This document shows positions 25,983 through 35,250 of a DNA stretch of 64,000 nucleotides, piece by piece. This stretch comes from an uncultured Cytophagales bacterium (GTDB lineage Bacteria; Bacteroidota; Bacteroidia; Cytophagales; Cyclobacteriaceae): positions 62,001 to 126,000 of the forward strand of contig CAJXNP010000014.1 in assembly GCA_913057175.1 (NCBI GenBank), in the 5' to 3' direction. The position numbers and the translations under genes were made by a program. Under the pieces are notes generated by a model, which was given only the letters and a program-made list of their open reading frames with translations, did no database searches and was not told where the DNA came from. Position 1 is the first letter of the stretch. Each line of letters begins with the position of its first letter.

Positions 25983-27395
25983 ATGACAAAAAATTCAATT
26001 CATATGTTTATAAAATTCAGACTAATACTTTCAGTGTTTATTTTCATAATGGCTATTAATGGTTCTGTCGCTCAAAAAGCCACTGATTCCAATACTCCAT
26101 TGCATCTGTCCAAGCCGGACTACAAAACTCCTTATGGAATACCAACGGAAGAATCAATTATCCAGACCCTTGACAAGGTGTATGGATATCTTGAAAGTTC
26201 GACTCCTGCGATAATTGTTAATGATGAATCCGGAGAGGAAATCACAAATTTTGACTACATAAGCCGGGCTAAACAAATTTCTTTCAAACAGGCGGATTTC
26301 AGATTGGTCAGTTACGAATGGGGCGTAACTTACGCCGGTATGTTAAGAGCTTCTCAAACCACCAATGACCCTAAGTACGCAAAATATACCCTGGACAGAA
26401 TGGAATTGCTGGCGGAATTGTACCCTAGGTTTTTGGAGCAGGAAAAGAAACAGTCAGGTTTCCGCCATCCGATGAAATCTGTCCTGCATCCCGATGCTCT
26501 GGATGATGCCGGAGCAATTTGTGCTGCGATGATCAAGTCGAAACAGTATGGTTTCAAAGGAGATCTGGATCCAATGATTGAGAATTTTATCGATTATATA
26601 AGTAATGAACAATTGCGTTTGGAAGATGGTACATTGGCCAGAAACAGGCCGATGAAAAGCTCCCTTTGGCTGGATGACCTGTTTATGAGTGTTCCAGCTT
26701 TAGCCCAAATGGGAAAGTATTCCGGTGATAATCAATATTTCGACGATGCAGTAAAACAAGTTATACAGTTTTCAGACCGAATGTTTAACCAGGAAAATGG
26801 ATTGTATATGCATGCCTGGATCCTTGGAATGAATGAACATCCGCAATTCCATTGGGGTAGGGCAAACGGTTGGGCAATCATGACCATGGTCGAATTGCTG
26901 GAAGTATTACCGGAAAATTATTCCGGAAGGGAAAAAGTGATCGATTACCTGAGAAAACACATTTACGGTCTTGTAAAATACCAATCAGGTGAGGGTTTCT
27001 GGCATCAACTCATTGATAAAAATGATTCTTATCTCGAAACTTCCGCGACAGCTATTTTTACCTATTCAATAGCAAAAGCAATCAATCGCGGTTATGTCGA
27101 TGCTAAAGCTTATGGACCCATGGTTTGCCTGGCATGGAATGCCGTCGCCTCCAAGGTAAATGACAAAGGCCAGGTAGAAGGAACCTGCGTGGGAACCGGG
27201 ATGGGTTTTGATCCTGCTTTTTATTATTACCGTCCGGTTAATGTCTATGCTGCTCATGGTTATGGCCCGGTTCTTTTGGCTGGCGCCGAAATGATCGAAT
27301 TATTACATAACGCCTATCCGAAAATGAATGATAGCGCTGTACAGTTTTATTCAGAAGAAATAAATACCGATGCGCCAATATTTGAAGAGAAATGA
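25983..27395 (+). CDS. Second GH105-family hydrolase, secreted
   Basis: ATG at 25983 gives 470 residues; ATG at 26004 (MFIKFRLILSVFIFIM) gives a cleaner signal peptide ending SVAQ and may be the real start. The alpha/alpha-barrel shows SLWLDDLFMSVPALAQMG, with D232/D233 (numbered one higher, from the TTG codon at 25980) at the GH105 catalytic position. HWGRANGWAIMTMVELLEVLP and GEGFWHQLIDKNDSYLETSA follow as in the family. It is longer than the first GH105 in this window because of an N-terminal region (about 30-110). It should act on unsaturated uronate-capped oligosaccharides. It precedes the PL22-type lyase by 113 bases, and the two probably act on the same pectic oligomers. Confidence 0.85.
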   Translation: MTKNSIHMFIKFRLILSVFIFIMAINGSVAQKATDSNTPLHLSKPDYKTPYGIPTEESIIQTLDKVYGYLESSTPAIIVNDESGEEITNFDYISRAKQISFKQADFRLVSYEWGVTYAGMLRASQTTNDPKYAKYTLDRMELLAELYPRFLEQEKKQSGFRHPMKSVLHPDALDDAGAICAAMIKSKQYGFKGDLDPMIENFIDYISNEQLRLEDGTLARNRPMKSSLWLDDLFMSVPALAQMGKYSGDNQYFDDAVKQVIQFSDRMFNQENGLYMHAWILGMNEHPQFHWGRANGWAIMTMVELLEVLPENYSGREKVIDYLRKHIYGLVKYQSGEGFWHQLIDKNDSYLETSATAIFTYSIAKAINRGYVDAKAYGPMVCLAWNAVASKVNDKGQVEGTCVGTGMGFDPAFYYYRPVNVYAAHGYGPVLLAGAEMIELLHNAYPKMNDSAVQFYSEEINTDAPIFEEK

Positions 27396-27508
27396 GGGTT
27401 GGACTTGTAATCGCGGGTTTAGTGGGTTACTGGTTTCTTGTTGCTCGTAACTTGTAAAACTCAAAAAAAATAACTCTGTAATAGCAAACCGAATAATCTA
27501 ATAGAACG

Positions 27509-28867
27509 ATGAGAAAATTTTTTCTGAAAATGCTAATCGTCCAAATTATCATTGTTACCTGGAATTTGCCATCTTTTAGTCAGATCGGTACCCGTTTTCC
27601 ATCAGAAAGGAAGGTGGTAAAAGATCCGGTGACGGGGCATAAATTGATTTTCCTGACCAGTACACCGGCAGGCGATTCTAAGATCTATCCCACACATAAC
27701 CAATGGACATCCGACGGTAAATGGGTCATATTTCGATCGAAAAGGGTAGAGGGAGAAGCAATGGCTGTTAATGAGGAAACAGGTGATATCGTGCAAGTTT
27801 CAGAAGGTGGCTATTCGGGAATGCTAAACGTGGCGAGAAAGTCAATGAACCTCTATTTTATGAGAAAACCTGTGGACAATCCGGATGGGAATATTTTGGA
27901 AATCATTGAAGTTGATTTAGAGAGCCTGTTTGCGGATAGTGAATCGGGAAATTTAAAAGCGGCATCGGAATATCAACGGGTATGTGGGACCACTCCACCT
28001 GAGCTCGGCGCTGGAGGAGACATGGCGCTCGATGCGAATGAAGAATGGGTATGGTTTCGGGCAGGTCGGGAAGCAGCCATGAAAAACCTGCCGGAAGGAA
28101 CGAAAATTGAGGAAGATTTTGGCCCCAGAAATATGGGTAAAGGGCCGGGAGGTATTGCAGGAATGAATGTCAAAACCGGCGAAATAAAATATGTGATCTC
28201 TGTTCCGTTCCAGGTGGGACACATTCAGAGCAATCCATGGGTGCCTGGGCAGATTGTTTTTTGTTGGGAAACTGGCGGAAAGTCTCCGCAACGCACCTGG
28301 ATCGTCAATTCGGATGGAACAGGGTTGAGGCCACTATATCCAGAAGCACCTTATGAATGGGTAACACACGAAGCAGTGATTGGTCCTAAGGAAGTTGCAT
28401 TTGCTATTATGGGACATCGTAAAATACCGGGAACTTCCGAGGATGCTCCCAAAGGTACAGGAGTATATGGGGCTAATCCTGGTCAGGAATCGGAGTGGGG
28501 TCCATCAGGAACCAGGGAAAAACCAACCGGACTGGGTATTGTCGACATCAATTCAAGAGAAATGATTATTGCTGGACAGACAAAAGAAGGAAGCGGACTT
28601 TGGCATGTCCATGGTTCATCCGATGGAAGATTTGCTGTCGGGGATGATTTTGACCGTAATATTTATCTCATTGACAGAAATACCCGTGAGATGATTCTGC
28701 TTTCAACTGGGCATAAACCCACAGCCGCTGATCATCCTCACCCCACCTTCAGCCCTGACGGAACAAAAATAGAAATTCAATCAGCGATGTTGTCTGAAGA
28801 CAACCGGACCATGAACATTTGTGTCATTCCGGTTCCTGAAGATTGGTTGAAAAGAAAATATGATTAA
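27509..28867 (+). CDS. PL22-type oligogalacturonate lyase, secreted beta-propeller
   Basis: This 452-residue protein has a signal peptide ending SFSQ and a seven-bladed propeller of the oligogalacturonate lyase type. Histidines suited to metal binding and catalysis are H287 in WVTHEAVIG and H409/H411 in ADHPHPTFSPDG, the latter a PL22 signature. GHIQSNPWVPGQIVF (H238) is also conserved in the family. The enzyme splits short oligogalacturonides by beta-elimination, giving unsaturated products. Characterised PL22 enzymes are cytoplasmic, so the clear leader here is a notable difference. Loops such as KIPGTSEDAPKGTGVYG are longer than usual. The preceding GH105 is the natural next step. A related TolB-like propeller without lyase activity cannot be excluded. 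Confidence 0.8.
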   Translation: MRKFFLKMLIVQIIIVTWNLPSFSQIGTRFPSERKVVKDPVTGHKLIFLTSTPAGDSKIYPTHNQWTSDGKWVIFRSKRVEGEAMAVNEETGDIVQVSEGGYSGMLNVARKSMNLYFMRKPVDNPDGNILEIIEVDLESLFADSESGNLKAASEYQRVCGTTPPELGAGGDMALDANEEWVWFRAGREAAMKNLPEGTKIEEDFGPRNMGKGPGGIAGMNVKTGEIKYVISVPFQVGHIQSNPWVPGQIVFCWETGGKSPQRTWIVNSDGTGLRPLYPEAPYEWVTHEAVIGPKEVAFAIMGHRKIPGTSEDAPKGTGVYGANPGQESEWGPSGTREKPTGLGIVDINSREMIIAGQTKEGSGLWHVHGSSDGRFAVGDDFDRNIYLIDRNTREMILLSTGHKPTAADHPHPTFSPDGTKIEIQSAMLSEDNRTMNICVIPVPEDWLKRKYD

Positions 28868-29005
28868 ACCGAGGTTGATATTTGATTGGATGTGACATTT
28901 TTTTTGCACAAGATATTGTAAGATGGTAATTTAATCTTCACTATATTAATGATGGTTTCATTCCGAAACCCGATATTAAAAACTAAACGTGCGAAAATAT
29001 TTATT

Positions 29006-29470
29006 ATGAAAAAGGCCCTCAAATGGATTGGTATCATTCTTTTAATTGCATTCATCATCATTCAGTTTTTTCCAAAAAATTACCCTGAAAACCAGCCTGT
29101 TACAGAGAATGATATCATTACTCACCACAATGTTTCAGATGATATTGCCTCTATCTTAAAGACGAGTTGCTATGATTGTCATTCAAACCAGACCACATAT
29201 CCGTGGTATTCCAAAATTGCTCCGGTAAGTTTTTTGCTCAAACATGATATTGAAGAGGGCAGGGGAGAATTGAATTTTTCCGAATGGGGAACCTACGATG
29301 TAATGGATAAAATCGATAAGTTGGATGAATTGGTAGAAGAGACACAAGAAGGAAAAATGCCATTGCCGATCTATACATTTATGCATGGTCATGCCAAACT
29401 ATCTGACTCTCAAAAAGAACAAATCGAGGTTTGGGCGAATAGCCTCATGGAAGAAATTATCTCAGAATAA
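29006..29470 (+). CDS. Haem-binding-domain protein (membrane-anchored)
   Basis: The start at 29006 gives 154 residues beginning MKKALKWIGIILLIAFIII, a single hydrophobic anchor or signal; an upstream ATG at 28949 would put an unlikely basic stretch before it. The haem motif is KTSCYDCHSNQTTYPWYSK followed by IAPVSFLLKHDIEEGR, the diagnostic block of the Haem_bd family. Downstream EGKMPLPIYTFMH supplies a possible Met ligand. It is a probable periplasm-facing c-type haem protein with an unknown electron partner. It is transcribed towards rnhB, with 35 bases between the two stop codons. Confidence 0.85.
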   Translation: MKKALKWIGIILLIAFIIIQFFPKNYPENQPVTENDIITHHNVSDDIASILKTSCYDCHSNQTTYPWYSKIAPVSFLLKHDIEEGRGELNFSEWGTYDVMDKIDKLDELVEETQEGKMPLPIYTFMHGHAKLSDSQKEQIEVWANSLMEEIISE

Positions 29471-29505
29471 TTGAGATTTGTGGTAGAGATTCTGTTAATT
29501 ATAAA

Positions 29506-30102
29506 TTAGAACAATTCCAATTGTGTGGGCAGAAGCCGGAATGATTTTCTGTGATAAACCGTCACACCATGTTTCTTAATGGCCTCTCGATGGGCATTTG
29601 TTGGATAGCCCACATTATTTTGCCAATCGTATTCCGGATGATCGCTTGATAGTTTTTCCATCAGACGGTCACGGTAATTCTTCGCCAGAATCGAAGCAGC
29701 AGCAATGGAAGAATATTTTCCATCACCTTTTATGACACATTCGAAAGAAATGTTTTTGTAGGGTTTAAAACGATTGCCATCTATGAGTAAAAATTCAGGA
29801 ATCTGAGTAAGCTGATCCAACGCCAGATGCATGGCCAAAAAGGAAGCATTCAGGATATTGATCTTGTCAATCTCATGGTTAGAAACTTCAGCAATAGCAT
29901 ATTCCAAGGCTACTTCTTTGATTTCTTTTTCCAGGATATCGCGGCTCTTTCTGTTTAGCTTTTTGGAATCATTGATCAAAGGCAGGTCAAATTCCTTAGG
30001 CAAAATGACGGCTGCTGCAACAACAGGGCCCGCCAGGCACCCCCGGCCAACTTCATCACAGCCTGCTTCGGTCTTGTCTTCTGTAAAAAAGGGTCTTAGC
30101 AT
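29506..30102 (-). CDS. rnhB: Ribonuclease HII
   Basis: This 198-residue protein begins with a short leader and then GCDEVGRGCLAGPVVAAAV, containing D16 and E17 of the metal site. INDSKKLNRKSRDILE, FLLIDGNRF, KGDGKYSSIAAASILAK and the C-terminal HPEYDWQNNVGYPTNAHREAI complete the RNase HII set. It removes RNA from RNA-DNA hybrids and single ribonucleotides from DNA in the cytoplasm. Length and motifs are normal. The gene stands alone on the minus strand. Confidence 0.97.
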   Translation of the reverse strand: MLRPFFTEDKTEAGCDEVGRGCLAGPVVAAAVILPKEFDLPLINDSKKLNRKSRDILEKEIKEVALEYAIAEVSNHEIDKINILNASFLAMHLALDQLTQIPEFLLIDGNRFKPYKNISFECVIKGDGKYSSIAAASILAKNYRDRLMEKLSSDHPEYDWQNNVGYPTNAHREAIKKHGVTVYHRKSFRLLPTQLELF

Positions 30103-30416
30103 TGAAACAAATTAGCCCGAAATTAAGAATAGATCTATTGTTTTATTCAAAATAAAAAACTCATTGCTAATTGACTAAAAAATTCTGAAAAAGGAATTTT
30201 TTGTCAGATTCAATCCAGACAAAGTTTTACTTTCGTCTACCTGTCGGTCAAATTATGTTCTTTTTAACGTAATTTGAGAATAACCTATTTTCGTCATAAC
30301 AATTGCGGTTAATTCTAATGAATTACATAGTAAAATGAAACTCATTTTATTTATAAATTGATTTCTGCAATTGAAAATGTACCGTTTTGGAGTTTCCTCA
30401 TTAATAAAAGCAAAAA
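30103..30416. other. Divergent intergenic region with two AT-rich hairpins
   Basis: This 314-base gap separates the starts of rnhB and the Nudix gene. It holds a perfect 9-base stem AAAAAATTC/GAATTTTTT (30176-30201) and a second stem CAAATTATG/CGTAATTTG with one wobble pair (30249-30276). Neither follows a gene end, so they are more likely leader or promoter structures than terminators. No gene or tRNA is seen. Confidence 0.45.
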
Positions 30417-30971
30417 ATGATTGACAAAAAATTTGAAAATCCCTGGAAGAAAAAATCCTCAAAAGATATTTATGACAATGCCTGGATCAAGGTGATCGAG
30501 GATCAGGTCATCCGCCCCAATGGTTCGGATGGCTTGTATGGGAAGGTGCTGTTTAAAAATAAAGCCATTGGGATTTTGCCTCTTGATGATCAAAATAATA
30601 CCTGGCTTGTCGGTCAATTTCGTTACACCCTGGACGAATATTCCTGGGAAATTCCAACCGGTGGGGGCCCACAGCATGAAACACCCGAAGAGTCTGCATT
30701 ACGGGAATTAAGAGAAGAAACGGGTCTACGGGCCAATAAATTAACCAATATCCACAGGATTCACACCAGTAATTCCGTTACAGATGAGGAAGGTTTTTTA
30801 TTCCTGGCTCAGGAACTGGAAGAGGGCGAAACCGATTTTGACGACACCGAAGACCTGAAGATCTGGAAACTGCCTTTTGAGGAAGCATATCAATTGGTGA
30901 TGGAGAACAGGATCTCCGATGCTTTGAGTGTTGCTGCAATATTAAAAGTGAAATGTCTGCTAAACCTTTGA
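30417..30971 (+). CDS. Nudix hydrolase (ADP-ribose pyrophosphatase-like)
   Basis: This 184-residue cytoplasmic protein carries a complete Nudix box from G82 to L104 (GGGPQHE, then TPEESAL, then RELREETGL), exactly GX5EX7REUXEEXGU. The upstream strands (GKVLFKNKAIGILPLDD and VGQFRYTLDEYSWEIPTGG) and the proline-containing EIPTGG before the box resemble ADP-ribose pyrophosphatases. It should hydrolyse nucleoside diphosphate sugars such as ADP-ribose to AMP and ribose 5-phosphate. It lies 46 bases upstream of the LuxR-type regulator, on the same strand. Confidence 0.88.
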   Translation: MIDKKFENPWKKKSSKDIYDNAWIKVIEDQVIRPNGSDGLYGKVLFKNKAIGILPLDDQNNTWLVGQFRYTLDEYSWEIPTGGGPQHETPEESALRELREETGLRANKLTNIHRIHTSNSVTDEEGFLFLAQELEEGETDFDDTEDLKIWKLPFEEAYQLVMENRISDALSVAAILKVKCLLNL

Positions 30972-31017
30972 CTGTCTGCAACTTGAATTATAAATTTATT
31001 TACATTCGAGATTAATC

Positions 31018-33876
31018 ATGATCGGCCGAATAAAGGAAAAAGAATTAATGAATGAAGCCCTGCTACATTGCCGGGAAAATCAGCCTTTTATTTTTTTCAT
31101 AAAAGGTGGAATGGGAATCGGAAAATCATATTTTGTCCATCAATGTCTGGAAATTGCTGCTGATAATTTTACAATCATCGAATCGAGGTTGATTGAATCT
31201 TCGCGAAAACCGTACAGTTTCTTTCTTCAGGTTATCAATAATCTGGTTTCCATCTATCCTGATTTGAGAAATGAAATTGATAAATCCTCTTACATTTCTA
31301 CTTCGATGTCAGAGGGTAGAGCAATAGATGATGAGACTGATGAAAACATTCAGATAGTTATGGTGGATTTCCTTTTGAAGGCAGCTCAAATTAATCCATT
31401 GATCATTGTATTTCAAGACTTCCATCTCGCTGATGCAGCTTCAATTGAATTGGTTCCCAAGCTATTCAATGGACTAACCAAGATTCCATTTGGAATGATC
31501 ATTGATTTTAAGAACGAATCCATTGGTTACACCCATATCTTTAAAAAAGCACGTGTAGCGCTGAGAAAGGAGACACATTTCTATGATATTGAATTAAAGC
31601 CTTTTAATAAGGCCGAGGTTGAAGAATACCTGACTTATATTTTGAAGGATGTTCCTTCGGAAAATTTGATCAATACCATTCTGGAGATGAGCCAGGGCAA
31701 TCCTTTTTTCATCGAAGAAATTATCCAATCTCTGAAACAGACGGGTAGGTTAACTGGCTCGGATAATGGTGTAGCAATGGAAATGGCCAGTGGCTGGATC
31801 ATCCCGGAAACGATCAGGGATGTGGTAGCTTTACAGATGGAAGACCTTTCTGAAAAGGCCCGTGAATTGCTGGAAATAGCTGCCATTACCGGACAAGATT
31901 TTGAATTTCATTTACTGAATAAGCTGACCGATAAAAGTTCTGCGATTGATGAATTGATCGAAATGAACCTGATCTTTGAAAAAAAAGCTGGAATTGGAAG
32001 TTTCAGACATAAACTTATACAGGATGCGGTAAACAGTGAAATTTTGTGGTCCAGACGAAGGTCAATTAGCAAGAGGTTGGCAGAGGTATTTCAGGAAGAA
32101 GGAAAACACCCTGAAAAGGAAGCTGAGTATTGGCTGGCATCGGGAGAAAAGGAATGGGCAAGAATTGCATTTATAAAAGCTGCCAGGCAATACTGTAAAA
32201 TCAATGCTTATCATGATGCAGCTAATGTAGCCAACAAAGGCCTGCAACTCTGGCAAGAAAATGAAAACGAGGAAGAGAGAGTAGAAATTCTTTTGGAATA
32301 TGCCCGATGCACACAAATTAACGGACAACTTTCTGAAACCATCAAAGCACTGAGAGAGGTGTTGGAAAGCAAGACATTAGTAACTAAACCTTCAAAAAGT
32401 GGGGAGATCTACAGGTCACTGGCGACCACGCAGGCGATTCAGGGAACATGGAACAAATATGCAGAATACAGGGAGAAGGCCGCGGAAAATTTTGAGCAAG
32501 CTGGTGAATATGTCGAGGCAGCTAAAGATTGGATTGATCTGGCCAACAGAAAACTCGATATTCTCGATGTTGACAGCGCTATTGAATTTTCAAAAAAGGC
32601 TGTGAAAAATTCAGAGCTTAAAAACGATCAAAAATTATTATCCAAATCTTACAGTATTCTGGCATATGCTTATTCTGTCAAAGGAAATACACAAATTGCT
32701 AAAGAGACGGCCAATAAGGCCATTAAAATAGCTGAGTCTGCAGGTGACAACGAGACCTCTGCTTATGCTTATCGCAAACTGGCAGGCGTGCTGGAGTATT
32801 CTTCAGAATTTAAAGAATCCCTCGCTACTTATGATAGTGCTCTTTCATTTTGTCAACGAGAAGATCTGGATATGCAGGCCGTTTTTTGTATTAGCTGCAT
32901 GTCATGGGTGTTGTTTCGTTTGGGAGATTGGAAACGAGCCATAGAATTAAGCTATGAGGTTATAAACGATCAAAAATCAAATGATGCCAGCAGGTCGACA
33001 GCTTATGTGGTTCTGGCCTTGATAAAAGCGTATAGAGGAGAAATAAAATCATCTAACAATTATATTAAGACCAGCCTGGAGCTAGCACGAAAAGAAAATT
33101 TTAAGTTGATCATTTTATTGCAACACTGGGCAAATGCAGTAGTTTTTGAGCAGGATGGGAATAAAAATGAGGCTTATCATCAATACAAAAAACTGATTGA
33201 CGACTGGTACCTGTTAAAGGACGTCCATGACTCTTTGGGTGGCTTGTTTTCGTCAGCCATATTTTTTTATGAAAACAATCAAATTGACGATCTGCATGAA
33301 ATTTTAAAAATTTTGCATTTCATTGTAGATGTTACCGGAAACAATGAAGCAATTTCCTGCCTTTCTTTCGTTAATGGTCTTGTCGGTCTGACAACGCGAA
33401 AACTCAAACAGGCTCAGGAGCATTTTGGCTCTGCGGTTGATCATTTAACTGATTTGGGTGTACCCCTCCAGTTATTGTTTGCTGAGTATTATCTGGCAGT
33501 CGCTAATCATAAGCTCTCGGAAATTGATAAGTCTGTTAAATTAATGAAGAAGATTTTTCAGGATGCCAAAAATCAGGGAATGCGGCCATTCTCCCAGATG
33601 GTGGAAGCGTATCTCTTAAGGAACCTCAATGAAAAAGCTTCAGAGCCCAGGAGTGAGATACACCATTCAAGAAAGAAAAAGGGAGGATTGACCAATCGCC
33701 AGATGGAGATCCTTTCCAATTTATCCGAAGGCTTTACCAATAAGGAAATCGCGGCAAAGTTATTTCTCAGTACAAGAACTGTCGATATGCATGTACGGCA
33801 TATCTACGATCATCTGAATTGTCGTTCCAGAACGGAGGCGGTCAAAGTAGCAAAGGAGAAAGGAATCCTTGTTTGA
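31018..33876 (+). CDS. Large ATP-binding LuxR-family regulator (LAL/MalT-like)
   Basis: This 952-residue protein has an N-terminal STAND-type AAA ATPase: Walker A GGMGIGKS (residues 30-37) and a Walker-B-like LIIVFQDFHLAD near residue 130. A long helical region of TPR-like repeats covers roughly 370-870, with motifs such as AYRKLAGVLEYSSEFKESL. The C-terminal 64 residues are a LuxR/GerE HTH: LTNRQMEILSNLSEGFTNKE, then IAAKLFLSTRTVDMHVRH. Such proteins bind an inducer or partner protein through the TPR region and activate transcription in an ATP-dependent way. Nothing shows its targets, but it is the only transcription factor seen in the window. The next gene on this strand is over 7 kb away. 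Confidence 0.9.
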   Translation: MIGRIKEKELMNEALLHCRENQPFIFFIKGGMGIGKSYFVHQCLEIAADNFTIIESRLIESSRKPYSFFLQVINNLVSIYPDLRNEIDKSSYISTSMSEGRAIDDETDENIQIVMVDFLLKAAQINPLIIVFQDFHLADAASIELVPKLFNGLTKIPFGMIIDFKNESIGYTHIFKKARVALRKETHFYDIELKPFNKAEVEEYLTYILKDVPSENLINTILEMSQGNPFFIEEIIQSLKQTGRLTGSDNGVAMEMASGWIIPETIRDVVALQMEDLSEKARELLEIAAITGQDFEFHLLNKLTDKSSAIDELIEMNLIFEKKAGIGSFRHKLIQDAVNSEILWSRRRSISKRLAEVFQEEGKHPEKEAEYWLASGEKEWARIAFIKAARQYCKINAYHDAANVANKGLQLWQENENEEERVEILLEYARCTQINGQLSETIKALREVLESKTLVTKPSKSGEIYRSLATTQAIQGTWNKYAEYREKAAENFEQAGEYVEAAKDWIDLANRKLDILDVDSAIEFSKKAVKNSELKNDQKLLSKSYSILAYAYSVKGNTQIAKETANKAIKIAESAGDNETSAYAYRKLAGVLEYSSEFKESLATYDSALSFCQREDLDMQAVFCISCMSWVLFRLGDWKRAIELSYEVINDQKSNDASRSTAYVVLALIKAYRGEIKSSNNYIKTSLELARKENFKLIILLQHWANAVVFEQDGNKNEAYHQYKKLIDDWYLLKDVHDSLGGLFSSAIFFYENNQIDDLHEILKILHFIVDVTGNNEAISCLSFVNGLVGLTTRKLKQAQEHFGSAVDHLTDLGVPLQLLFAEYYLAVANHKLSEIDKSVKLMKKIFQDAKNQGMRPFSQMVEAYLLRNLNEKASEPRSEIHHSRKKKGGLTNRQMEILSNLSEGFTNKEIAAKLFLSTRTVDMHVRHIYDHLNCRSRTEAVKVAKEKGILV

Positions 33877-33896
33877 CCTATCCCAAGCCAAACGAA

Positions 33897-34010
33897 TTTT
33901 GGCTTGAATTATACCATTATCCTCCTGTCTGTCCACCGTACAAGGCTTTGGCAGGTGGAAGAGGAGATTCAGAGGTGTGTTAATTAAAAAACCTATAATT
34001 CAAGTCAAAA
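33897..34010. repeat. Inverted-repeat element (MITE-like) with internal hairpin
   Basis: TTTTGGCTTGAATTATA (33897-33913) is matched by TATAATTCAAGTCAAAA (33994-34010) as a reverse complement at 16 of 17 positions. The 80 bases between contain a second imperfect hairpin, CCTC..TCCACC against GGTGGA..GAGG, around CAAGGCTTTGG. No coding capacity is seen. It lies between the LuxR-type gene and a convergent methyltransferase and may be a small non-autonomous repeat or a bidirectional terminator. Confidence 0.5.
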
Positions 34011-34120
34011 CTCTTCAATCTTATAATAAGCTCAGGTAATAGAAGGTAATTCCGGAGATCCCTCATAAAATGAAAAATACTCCGGAATGTTTCAGGGTTG
34101 CTCTCAGGTTGAAAGCCAAA

Positions 34121-35200
34121 CTACTTTTTTTGGATGATGAAGAAACAATTTTGAATATCATGTGGCAATCTCTTGATATCGATTTTCTGAAAACCAGCAT
34201 CTTTTAACATTTCCATGGCTGTATCAACACCCCACATGGTTCCCAGACCCATCCCATTTTGGGCCAGGGATACAGTCATGCAATGCATGGTTGAGACAGT
34301 ATACAGCAACGGCCCAAGCGGATGATCCATGTTTTCACTAATATTAGAAGAAGCATCAATGTCCTGCATGAGAAAATATCCACCATCTTTCAATGCCTGA
34401 TAGATATTCCTGAGAATGTTGTCTGGTCTGGCCTGGTCGTGGATGGCATCAAAAGCAGTAATGAAATCGAATTGTCTTTCATGCTGGTAATGGGTCAGGT
34501 CGCGCTGTTCAAAATAGATGTTTTTTAAGCCTAATTTGGTAGCCTCTGCAATGGCATCTTCAATCGGTTCCATGCAGTAATCGTATCCGTAGAACCGACT
34601 GTTTGGATATTTGTAAGCCATTCGGATTAGTGCTTTTCCTCTACCACAACCAACATCTAATACATCAATTCCACTTTCCAGCTTGCTTGTAACACCAGGG
34701 ACTAAAGGAAGAATATCAGTGAAAAGGGATGATAAGACGGATTGACCACTATCTTCGGCCATTACTTCATGGAAACGATTGAATTCATCATAAGACACAC
34801 CTCCACCGTTTTTGAAACAATCAACAATCCGGTCTTCAACACTTCCAAGCGTTGCTATGTATTGAGAAAACACACCAATATTATCTGAACCAGCTGACCT
34901 GGTCAGAAATGCGGCGTGTTCAGGTGGCAGTCTGAATCGTTTGCCTGTTACATCTATTTCAATGATTCCGCCTGTAGTAAGCGCCCCCAACCATTCCCGA
35001 ACGTATCGCTCATTCAATCCCGTTTCACCAGCTATTTCATCCGAGCTTGCGAAAGGCATGTTTTCCATTGTATCAAACAGCTTTGTCCGATGACCAATGG
35101 AAACCATTAGGGATAAAGCCCCCATGTTCATCATGTCCAGGAGATTATCTGCAAAAGCGTCCTGGTTTATATTCTGAAAGTCATTACAAATTTTGCACAT
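34121..35200 (-). CDS. Class I SAM-dependent methyltransferase with N-terminal winged-helix domain
   Basis: This 359-residue protein starts MCKICNDF, with a CxxC pair. Residues about 25-105 form a winged-helix/dimerisation domain like that of O-methyltransferases (IAGETGLNERYVREWLGAL, then TTGGIIEID). The SAM site is VLDVGCGRGKALIRMAYKYP with acidic YGYD after strand 2, and later FDFITAFDAIHDQARPDNIL. Homologues of this architecture are annotated as transcriptional-regulator-like methyltransferases; the acceptor is not known. A possible 50-residue gene lies 50 bases upstream in the same direction (35251-35403). The protein lacks a signal peptide. Confidence 0.85.
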   Translation of the reverse strand: MCKICNDFQNINQDAFADNLLDMMNMGALSLMVSIGHRTKLFDTMENMPFASSDEIAGETGLNERYVREWLGALTTGGIIEIDVTGKRFRLPPEHAAFLTRSAGSDNIGVFSQYIATLGSVEDRIVDCFKNGGGVSYDEFNRFHEVMAEDSGQSVLSSLFTDILPLVPGVTSKLESGIDVLDVGCGRGKALIRMAYKYPNSRFYGYDYCMEPIEDAIAEATKLGLKNIYFEQRDLTHYQHERQFDFITAFDAIHDQARPDNILRNIYQALKDGGYFLMQDIDASSNISENMDHPLGPLLYTVSTMHCMTVSLAQNGMGLGTMWGVDTAMEMLKDAGFQKIDIKRLPHDIQNCFFIIQKK

Positions 35201-35250
35201 AGTGTTAATTTTTTGTGGTTAATAATTAATTGGAAAATTTAATTCTGATT

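Noticed and set aside
30103-30416. tRNA or small RNA gene in the rnhB-Nudix gap
   Set aside because: No cloverleaf or TPsiC-like sequence is present; only two AT-rich hairpins are seen.
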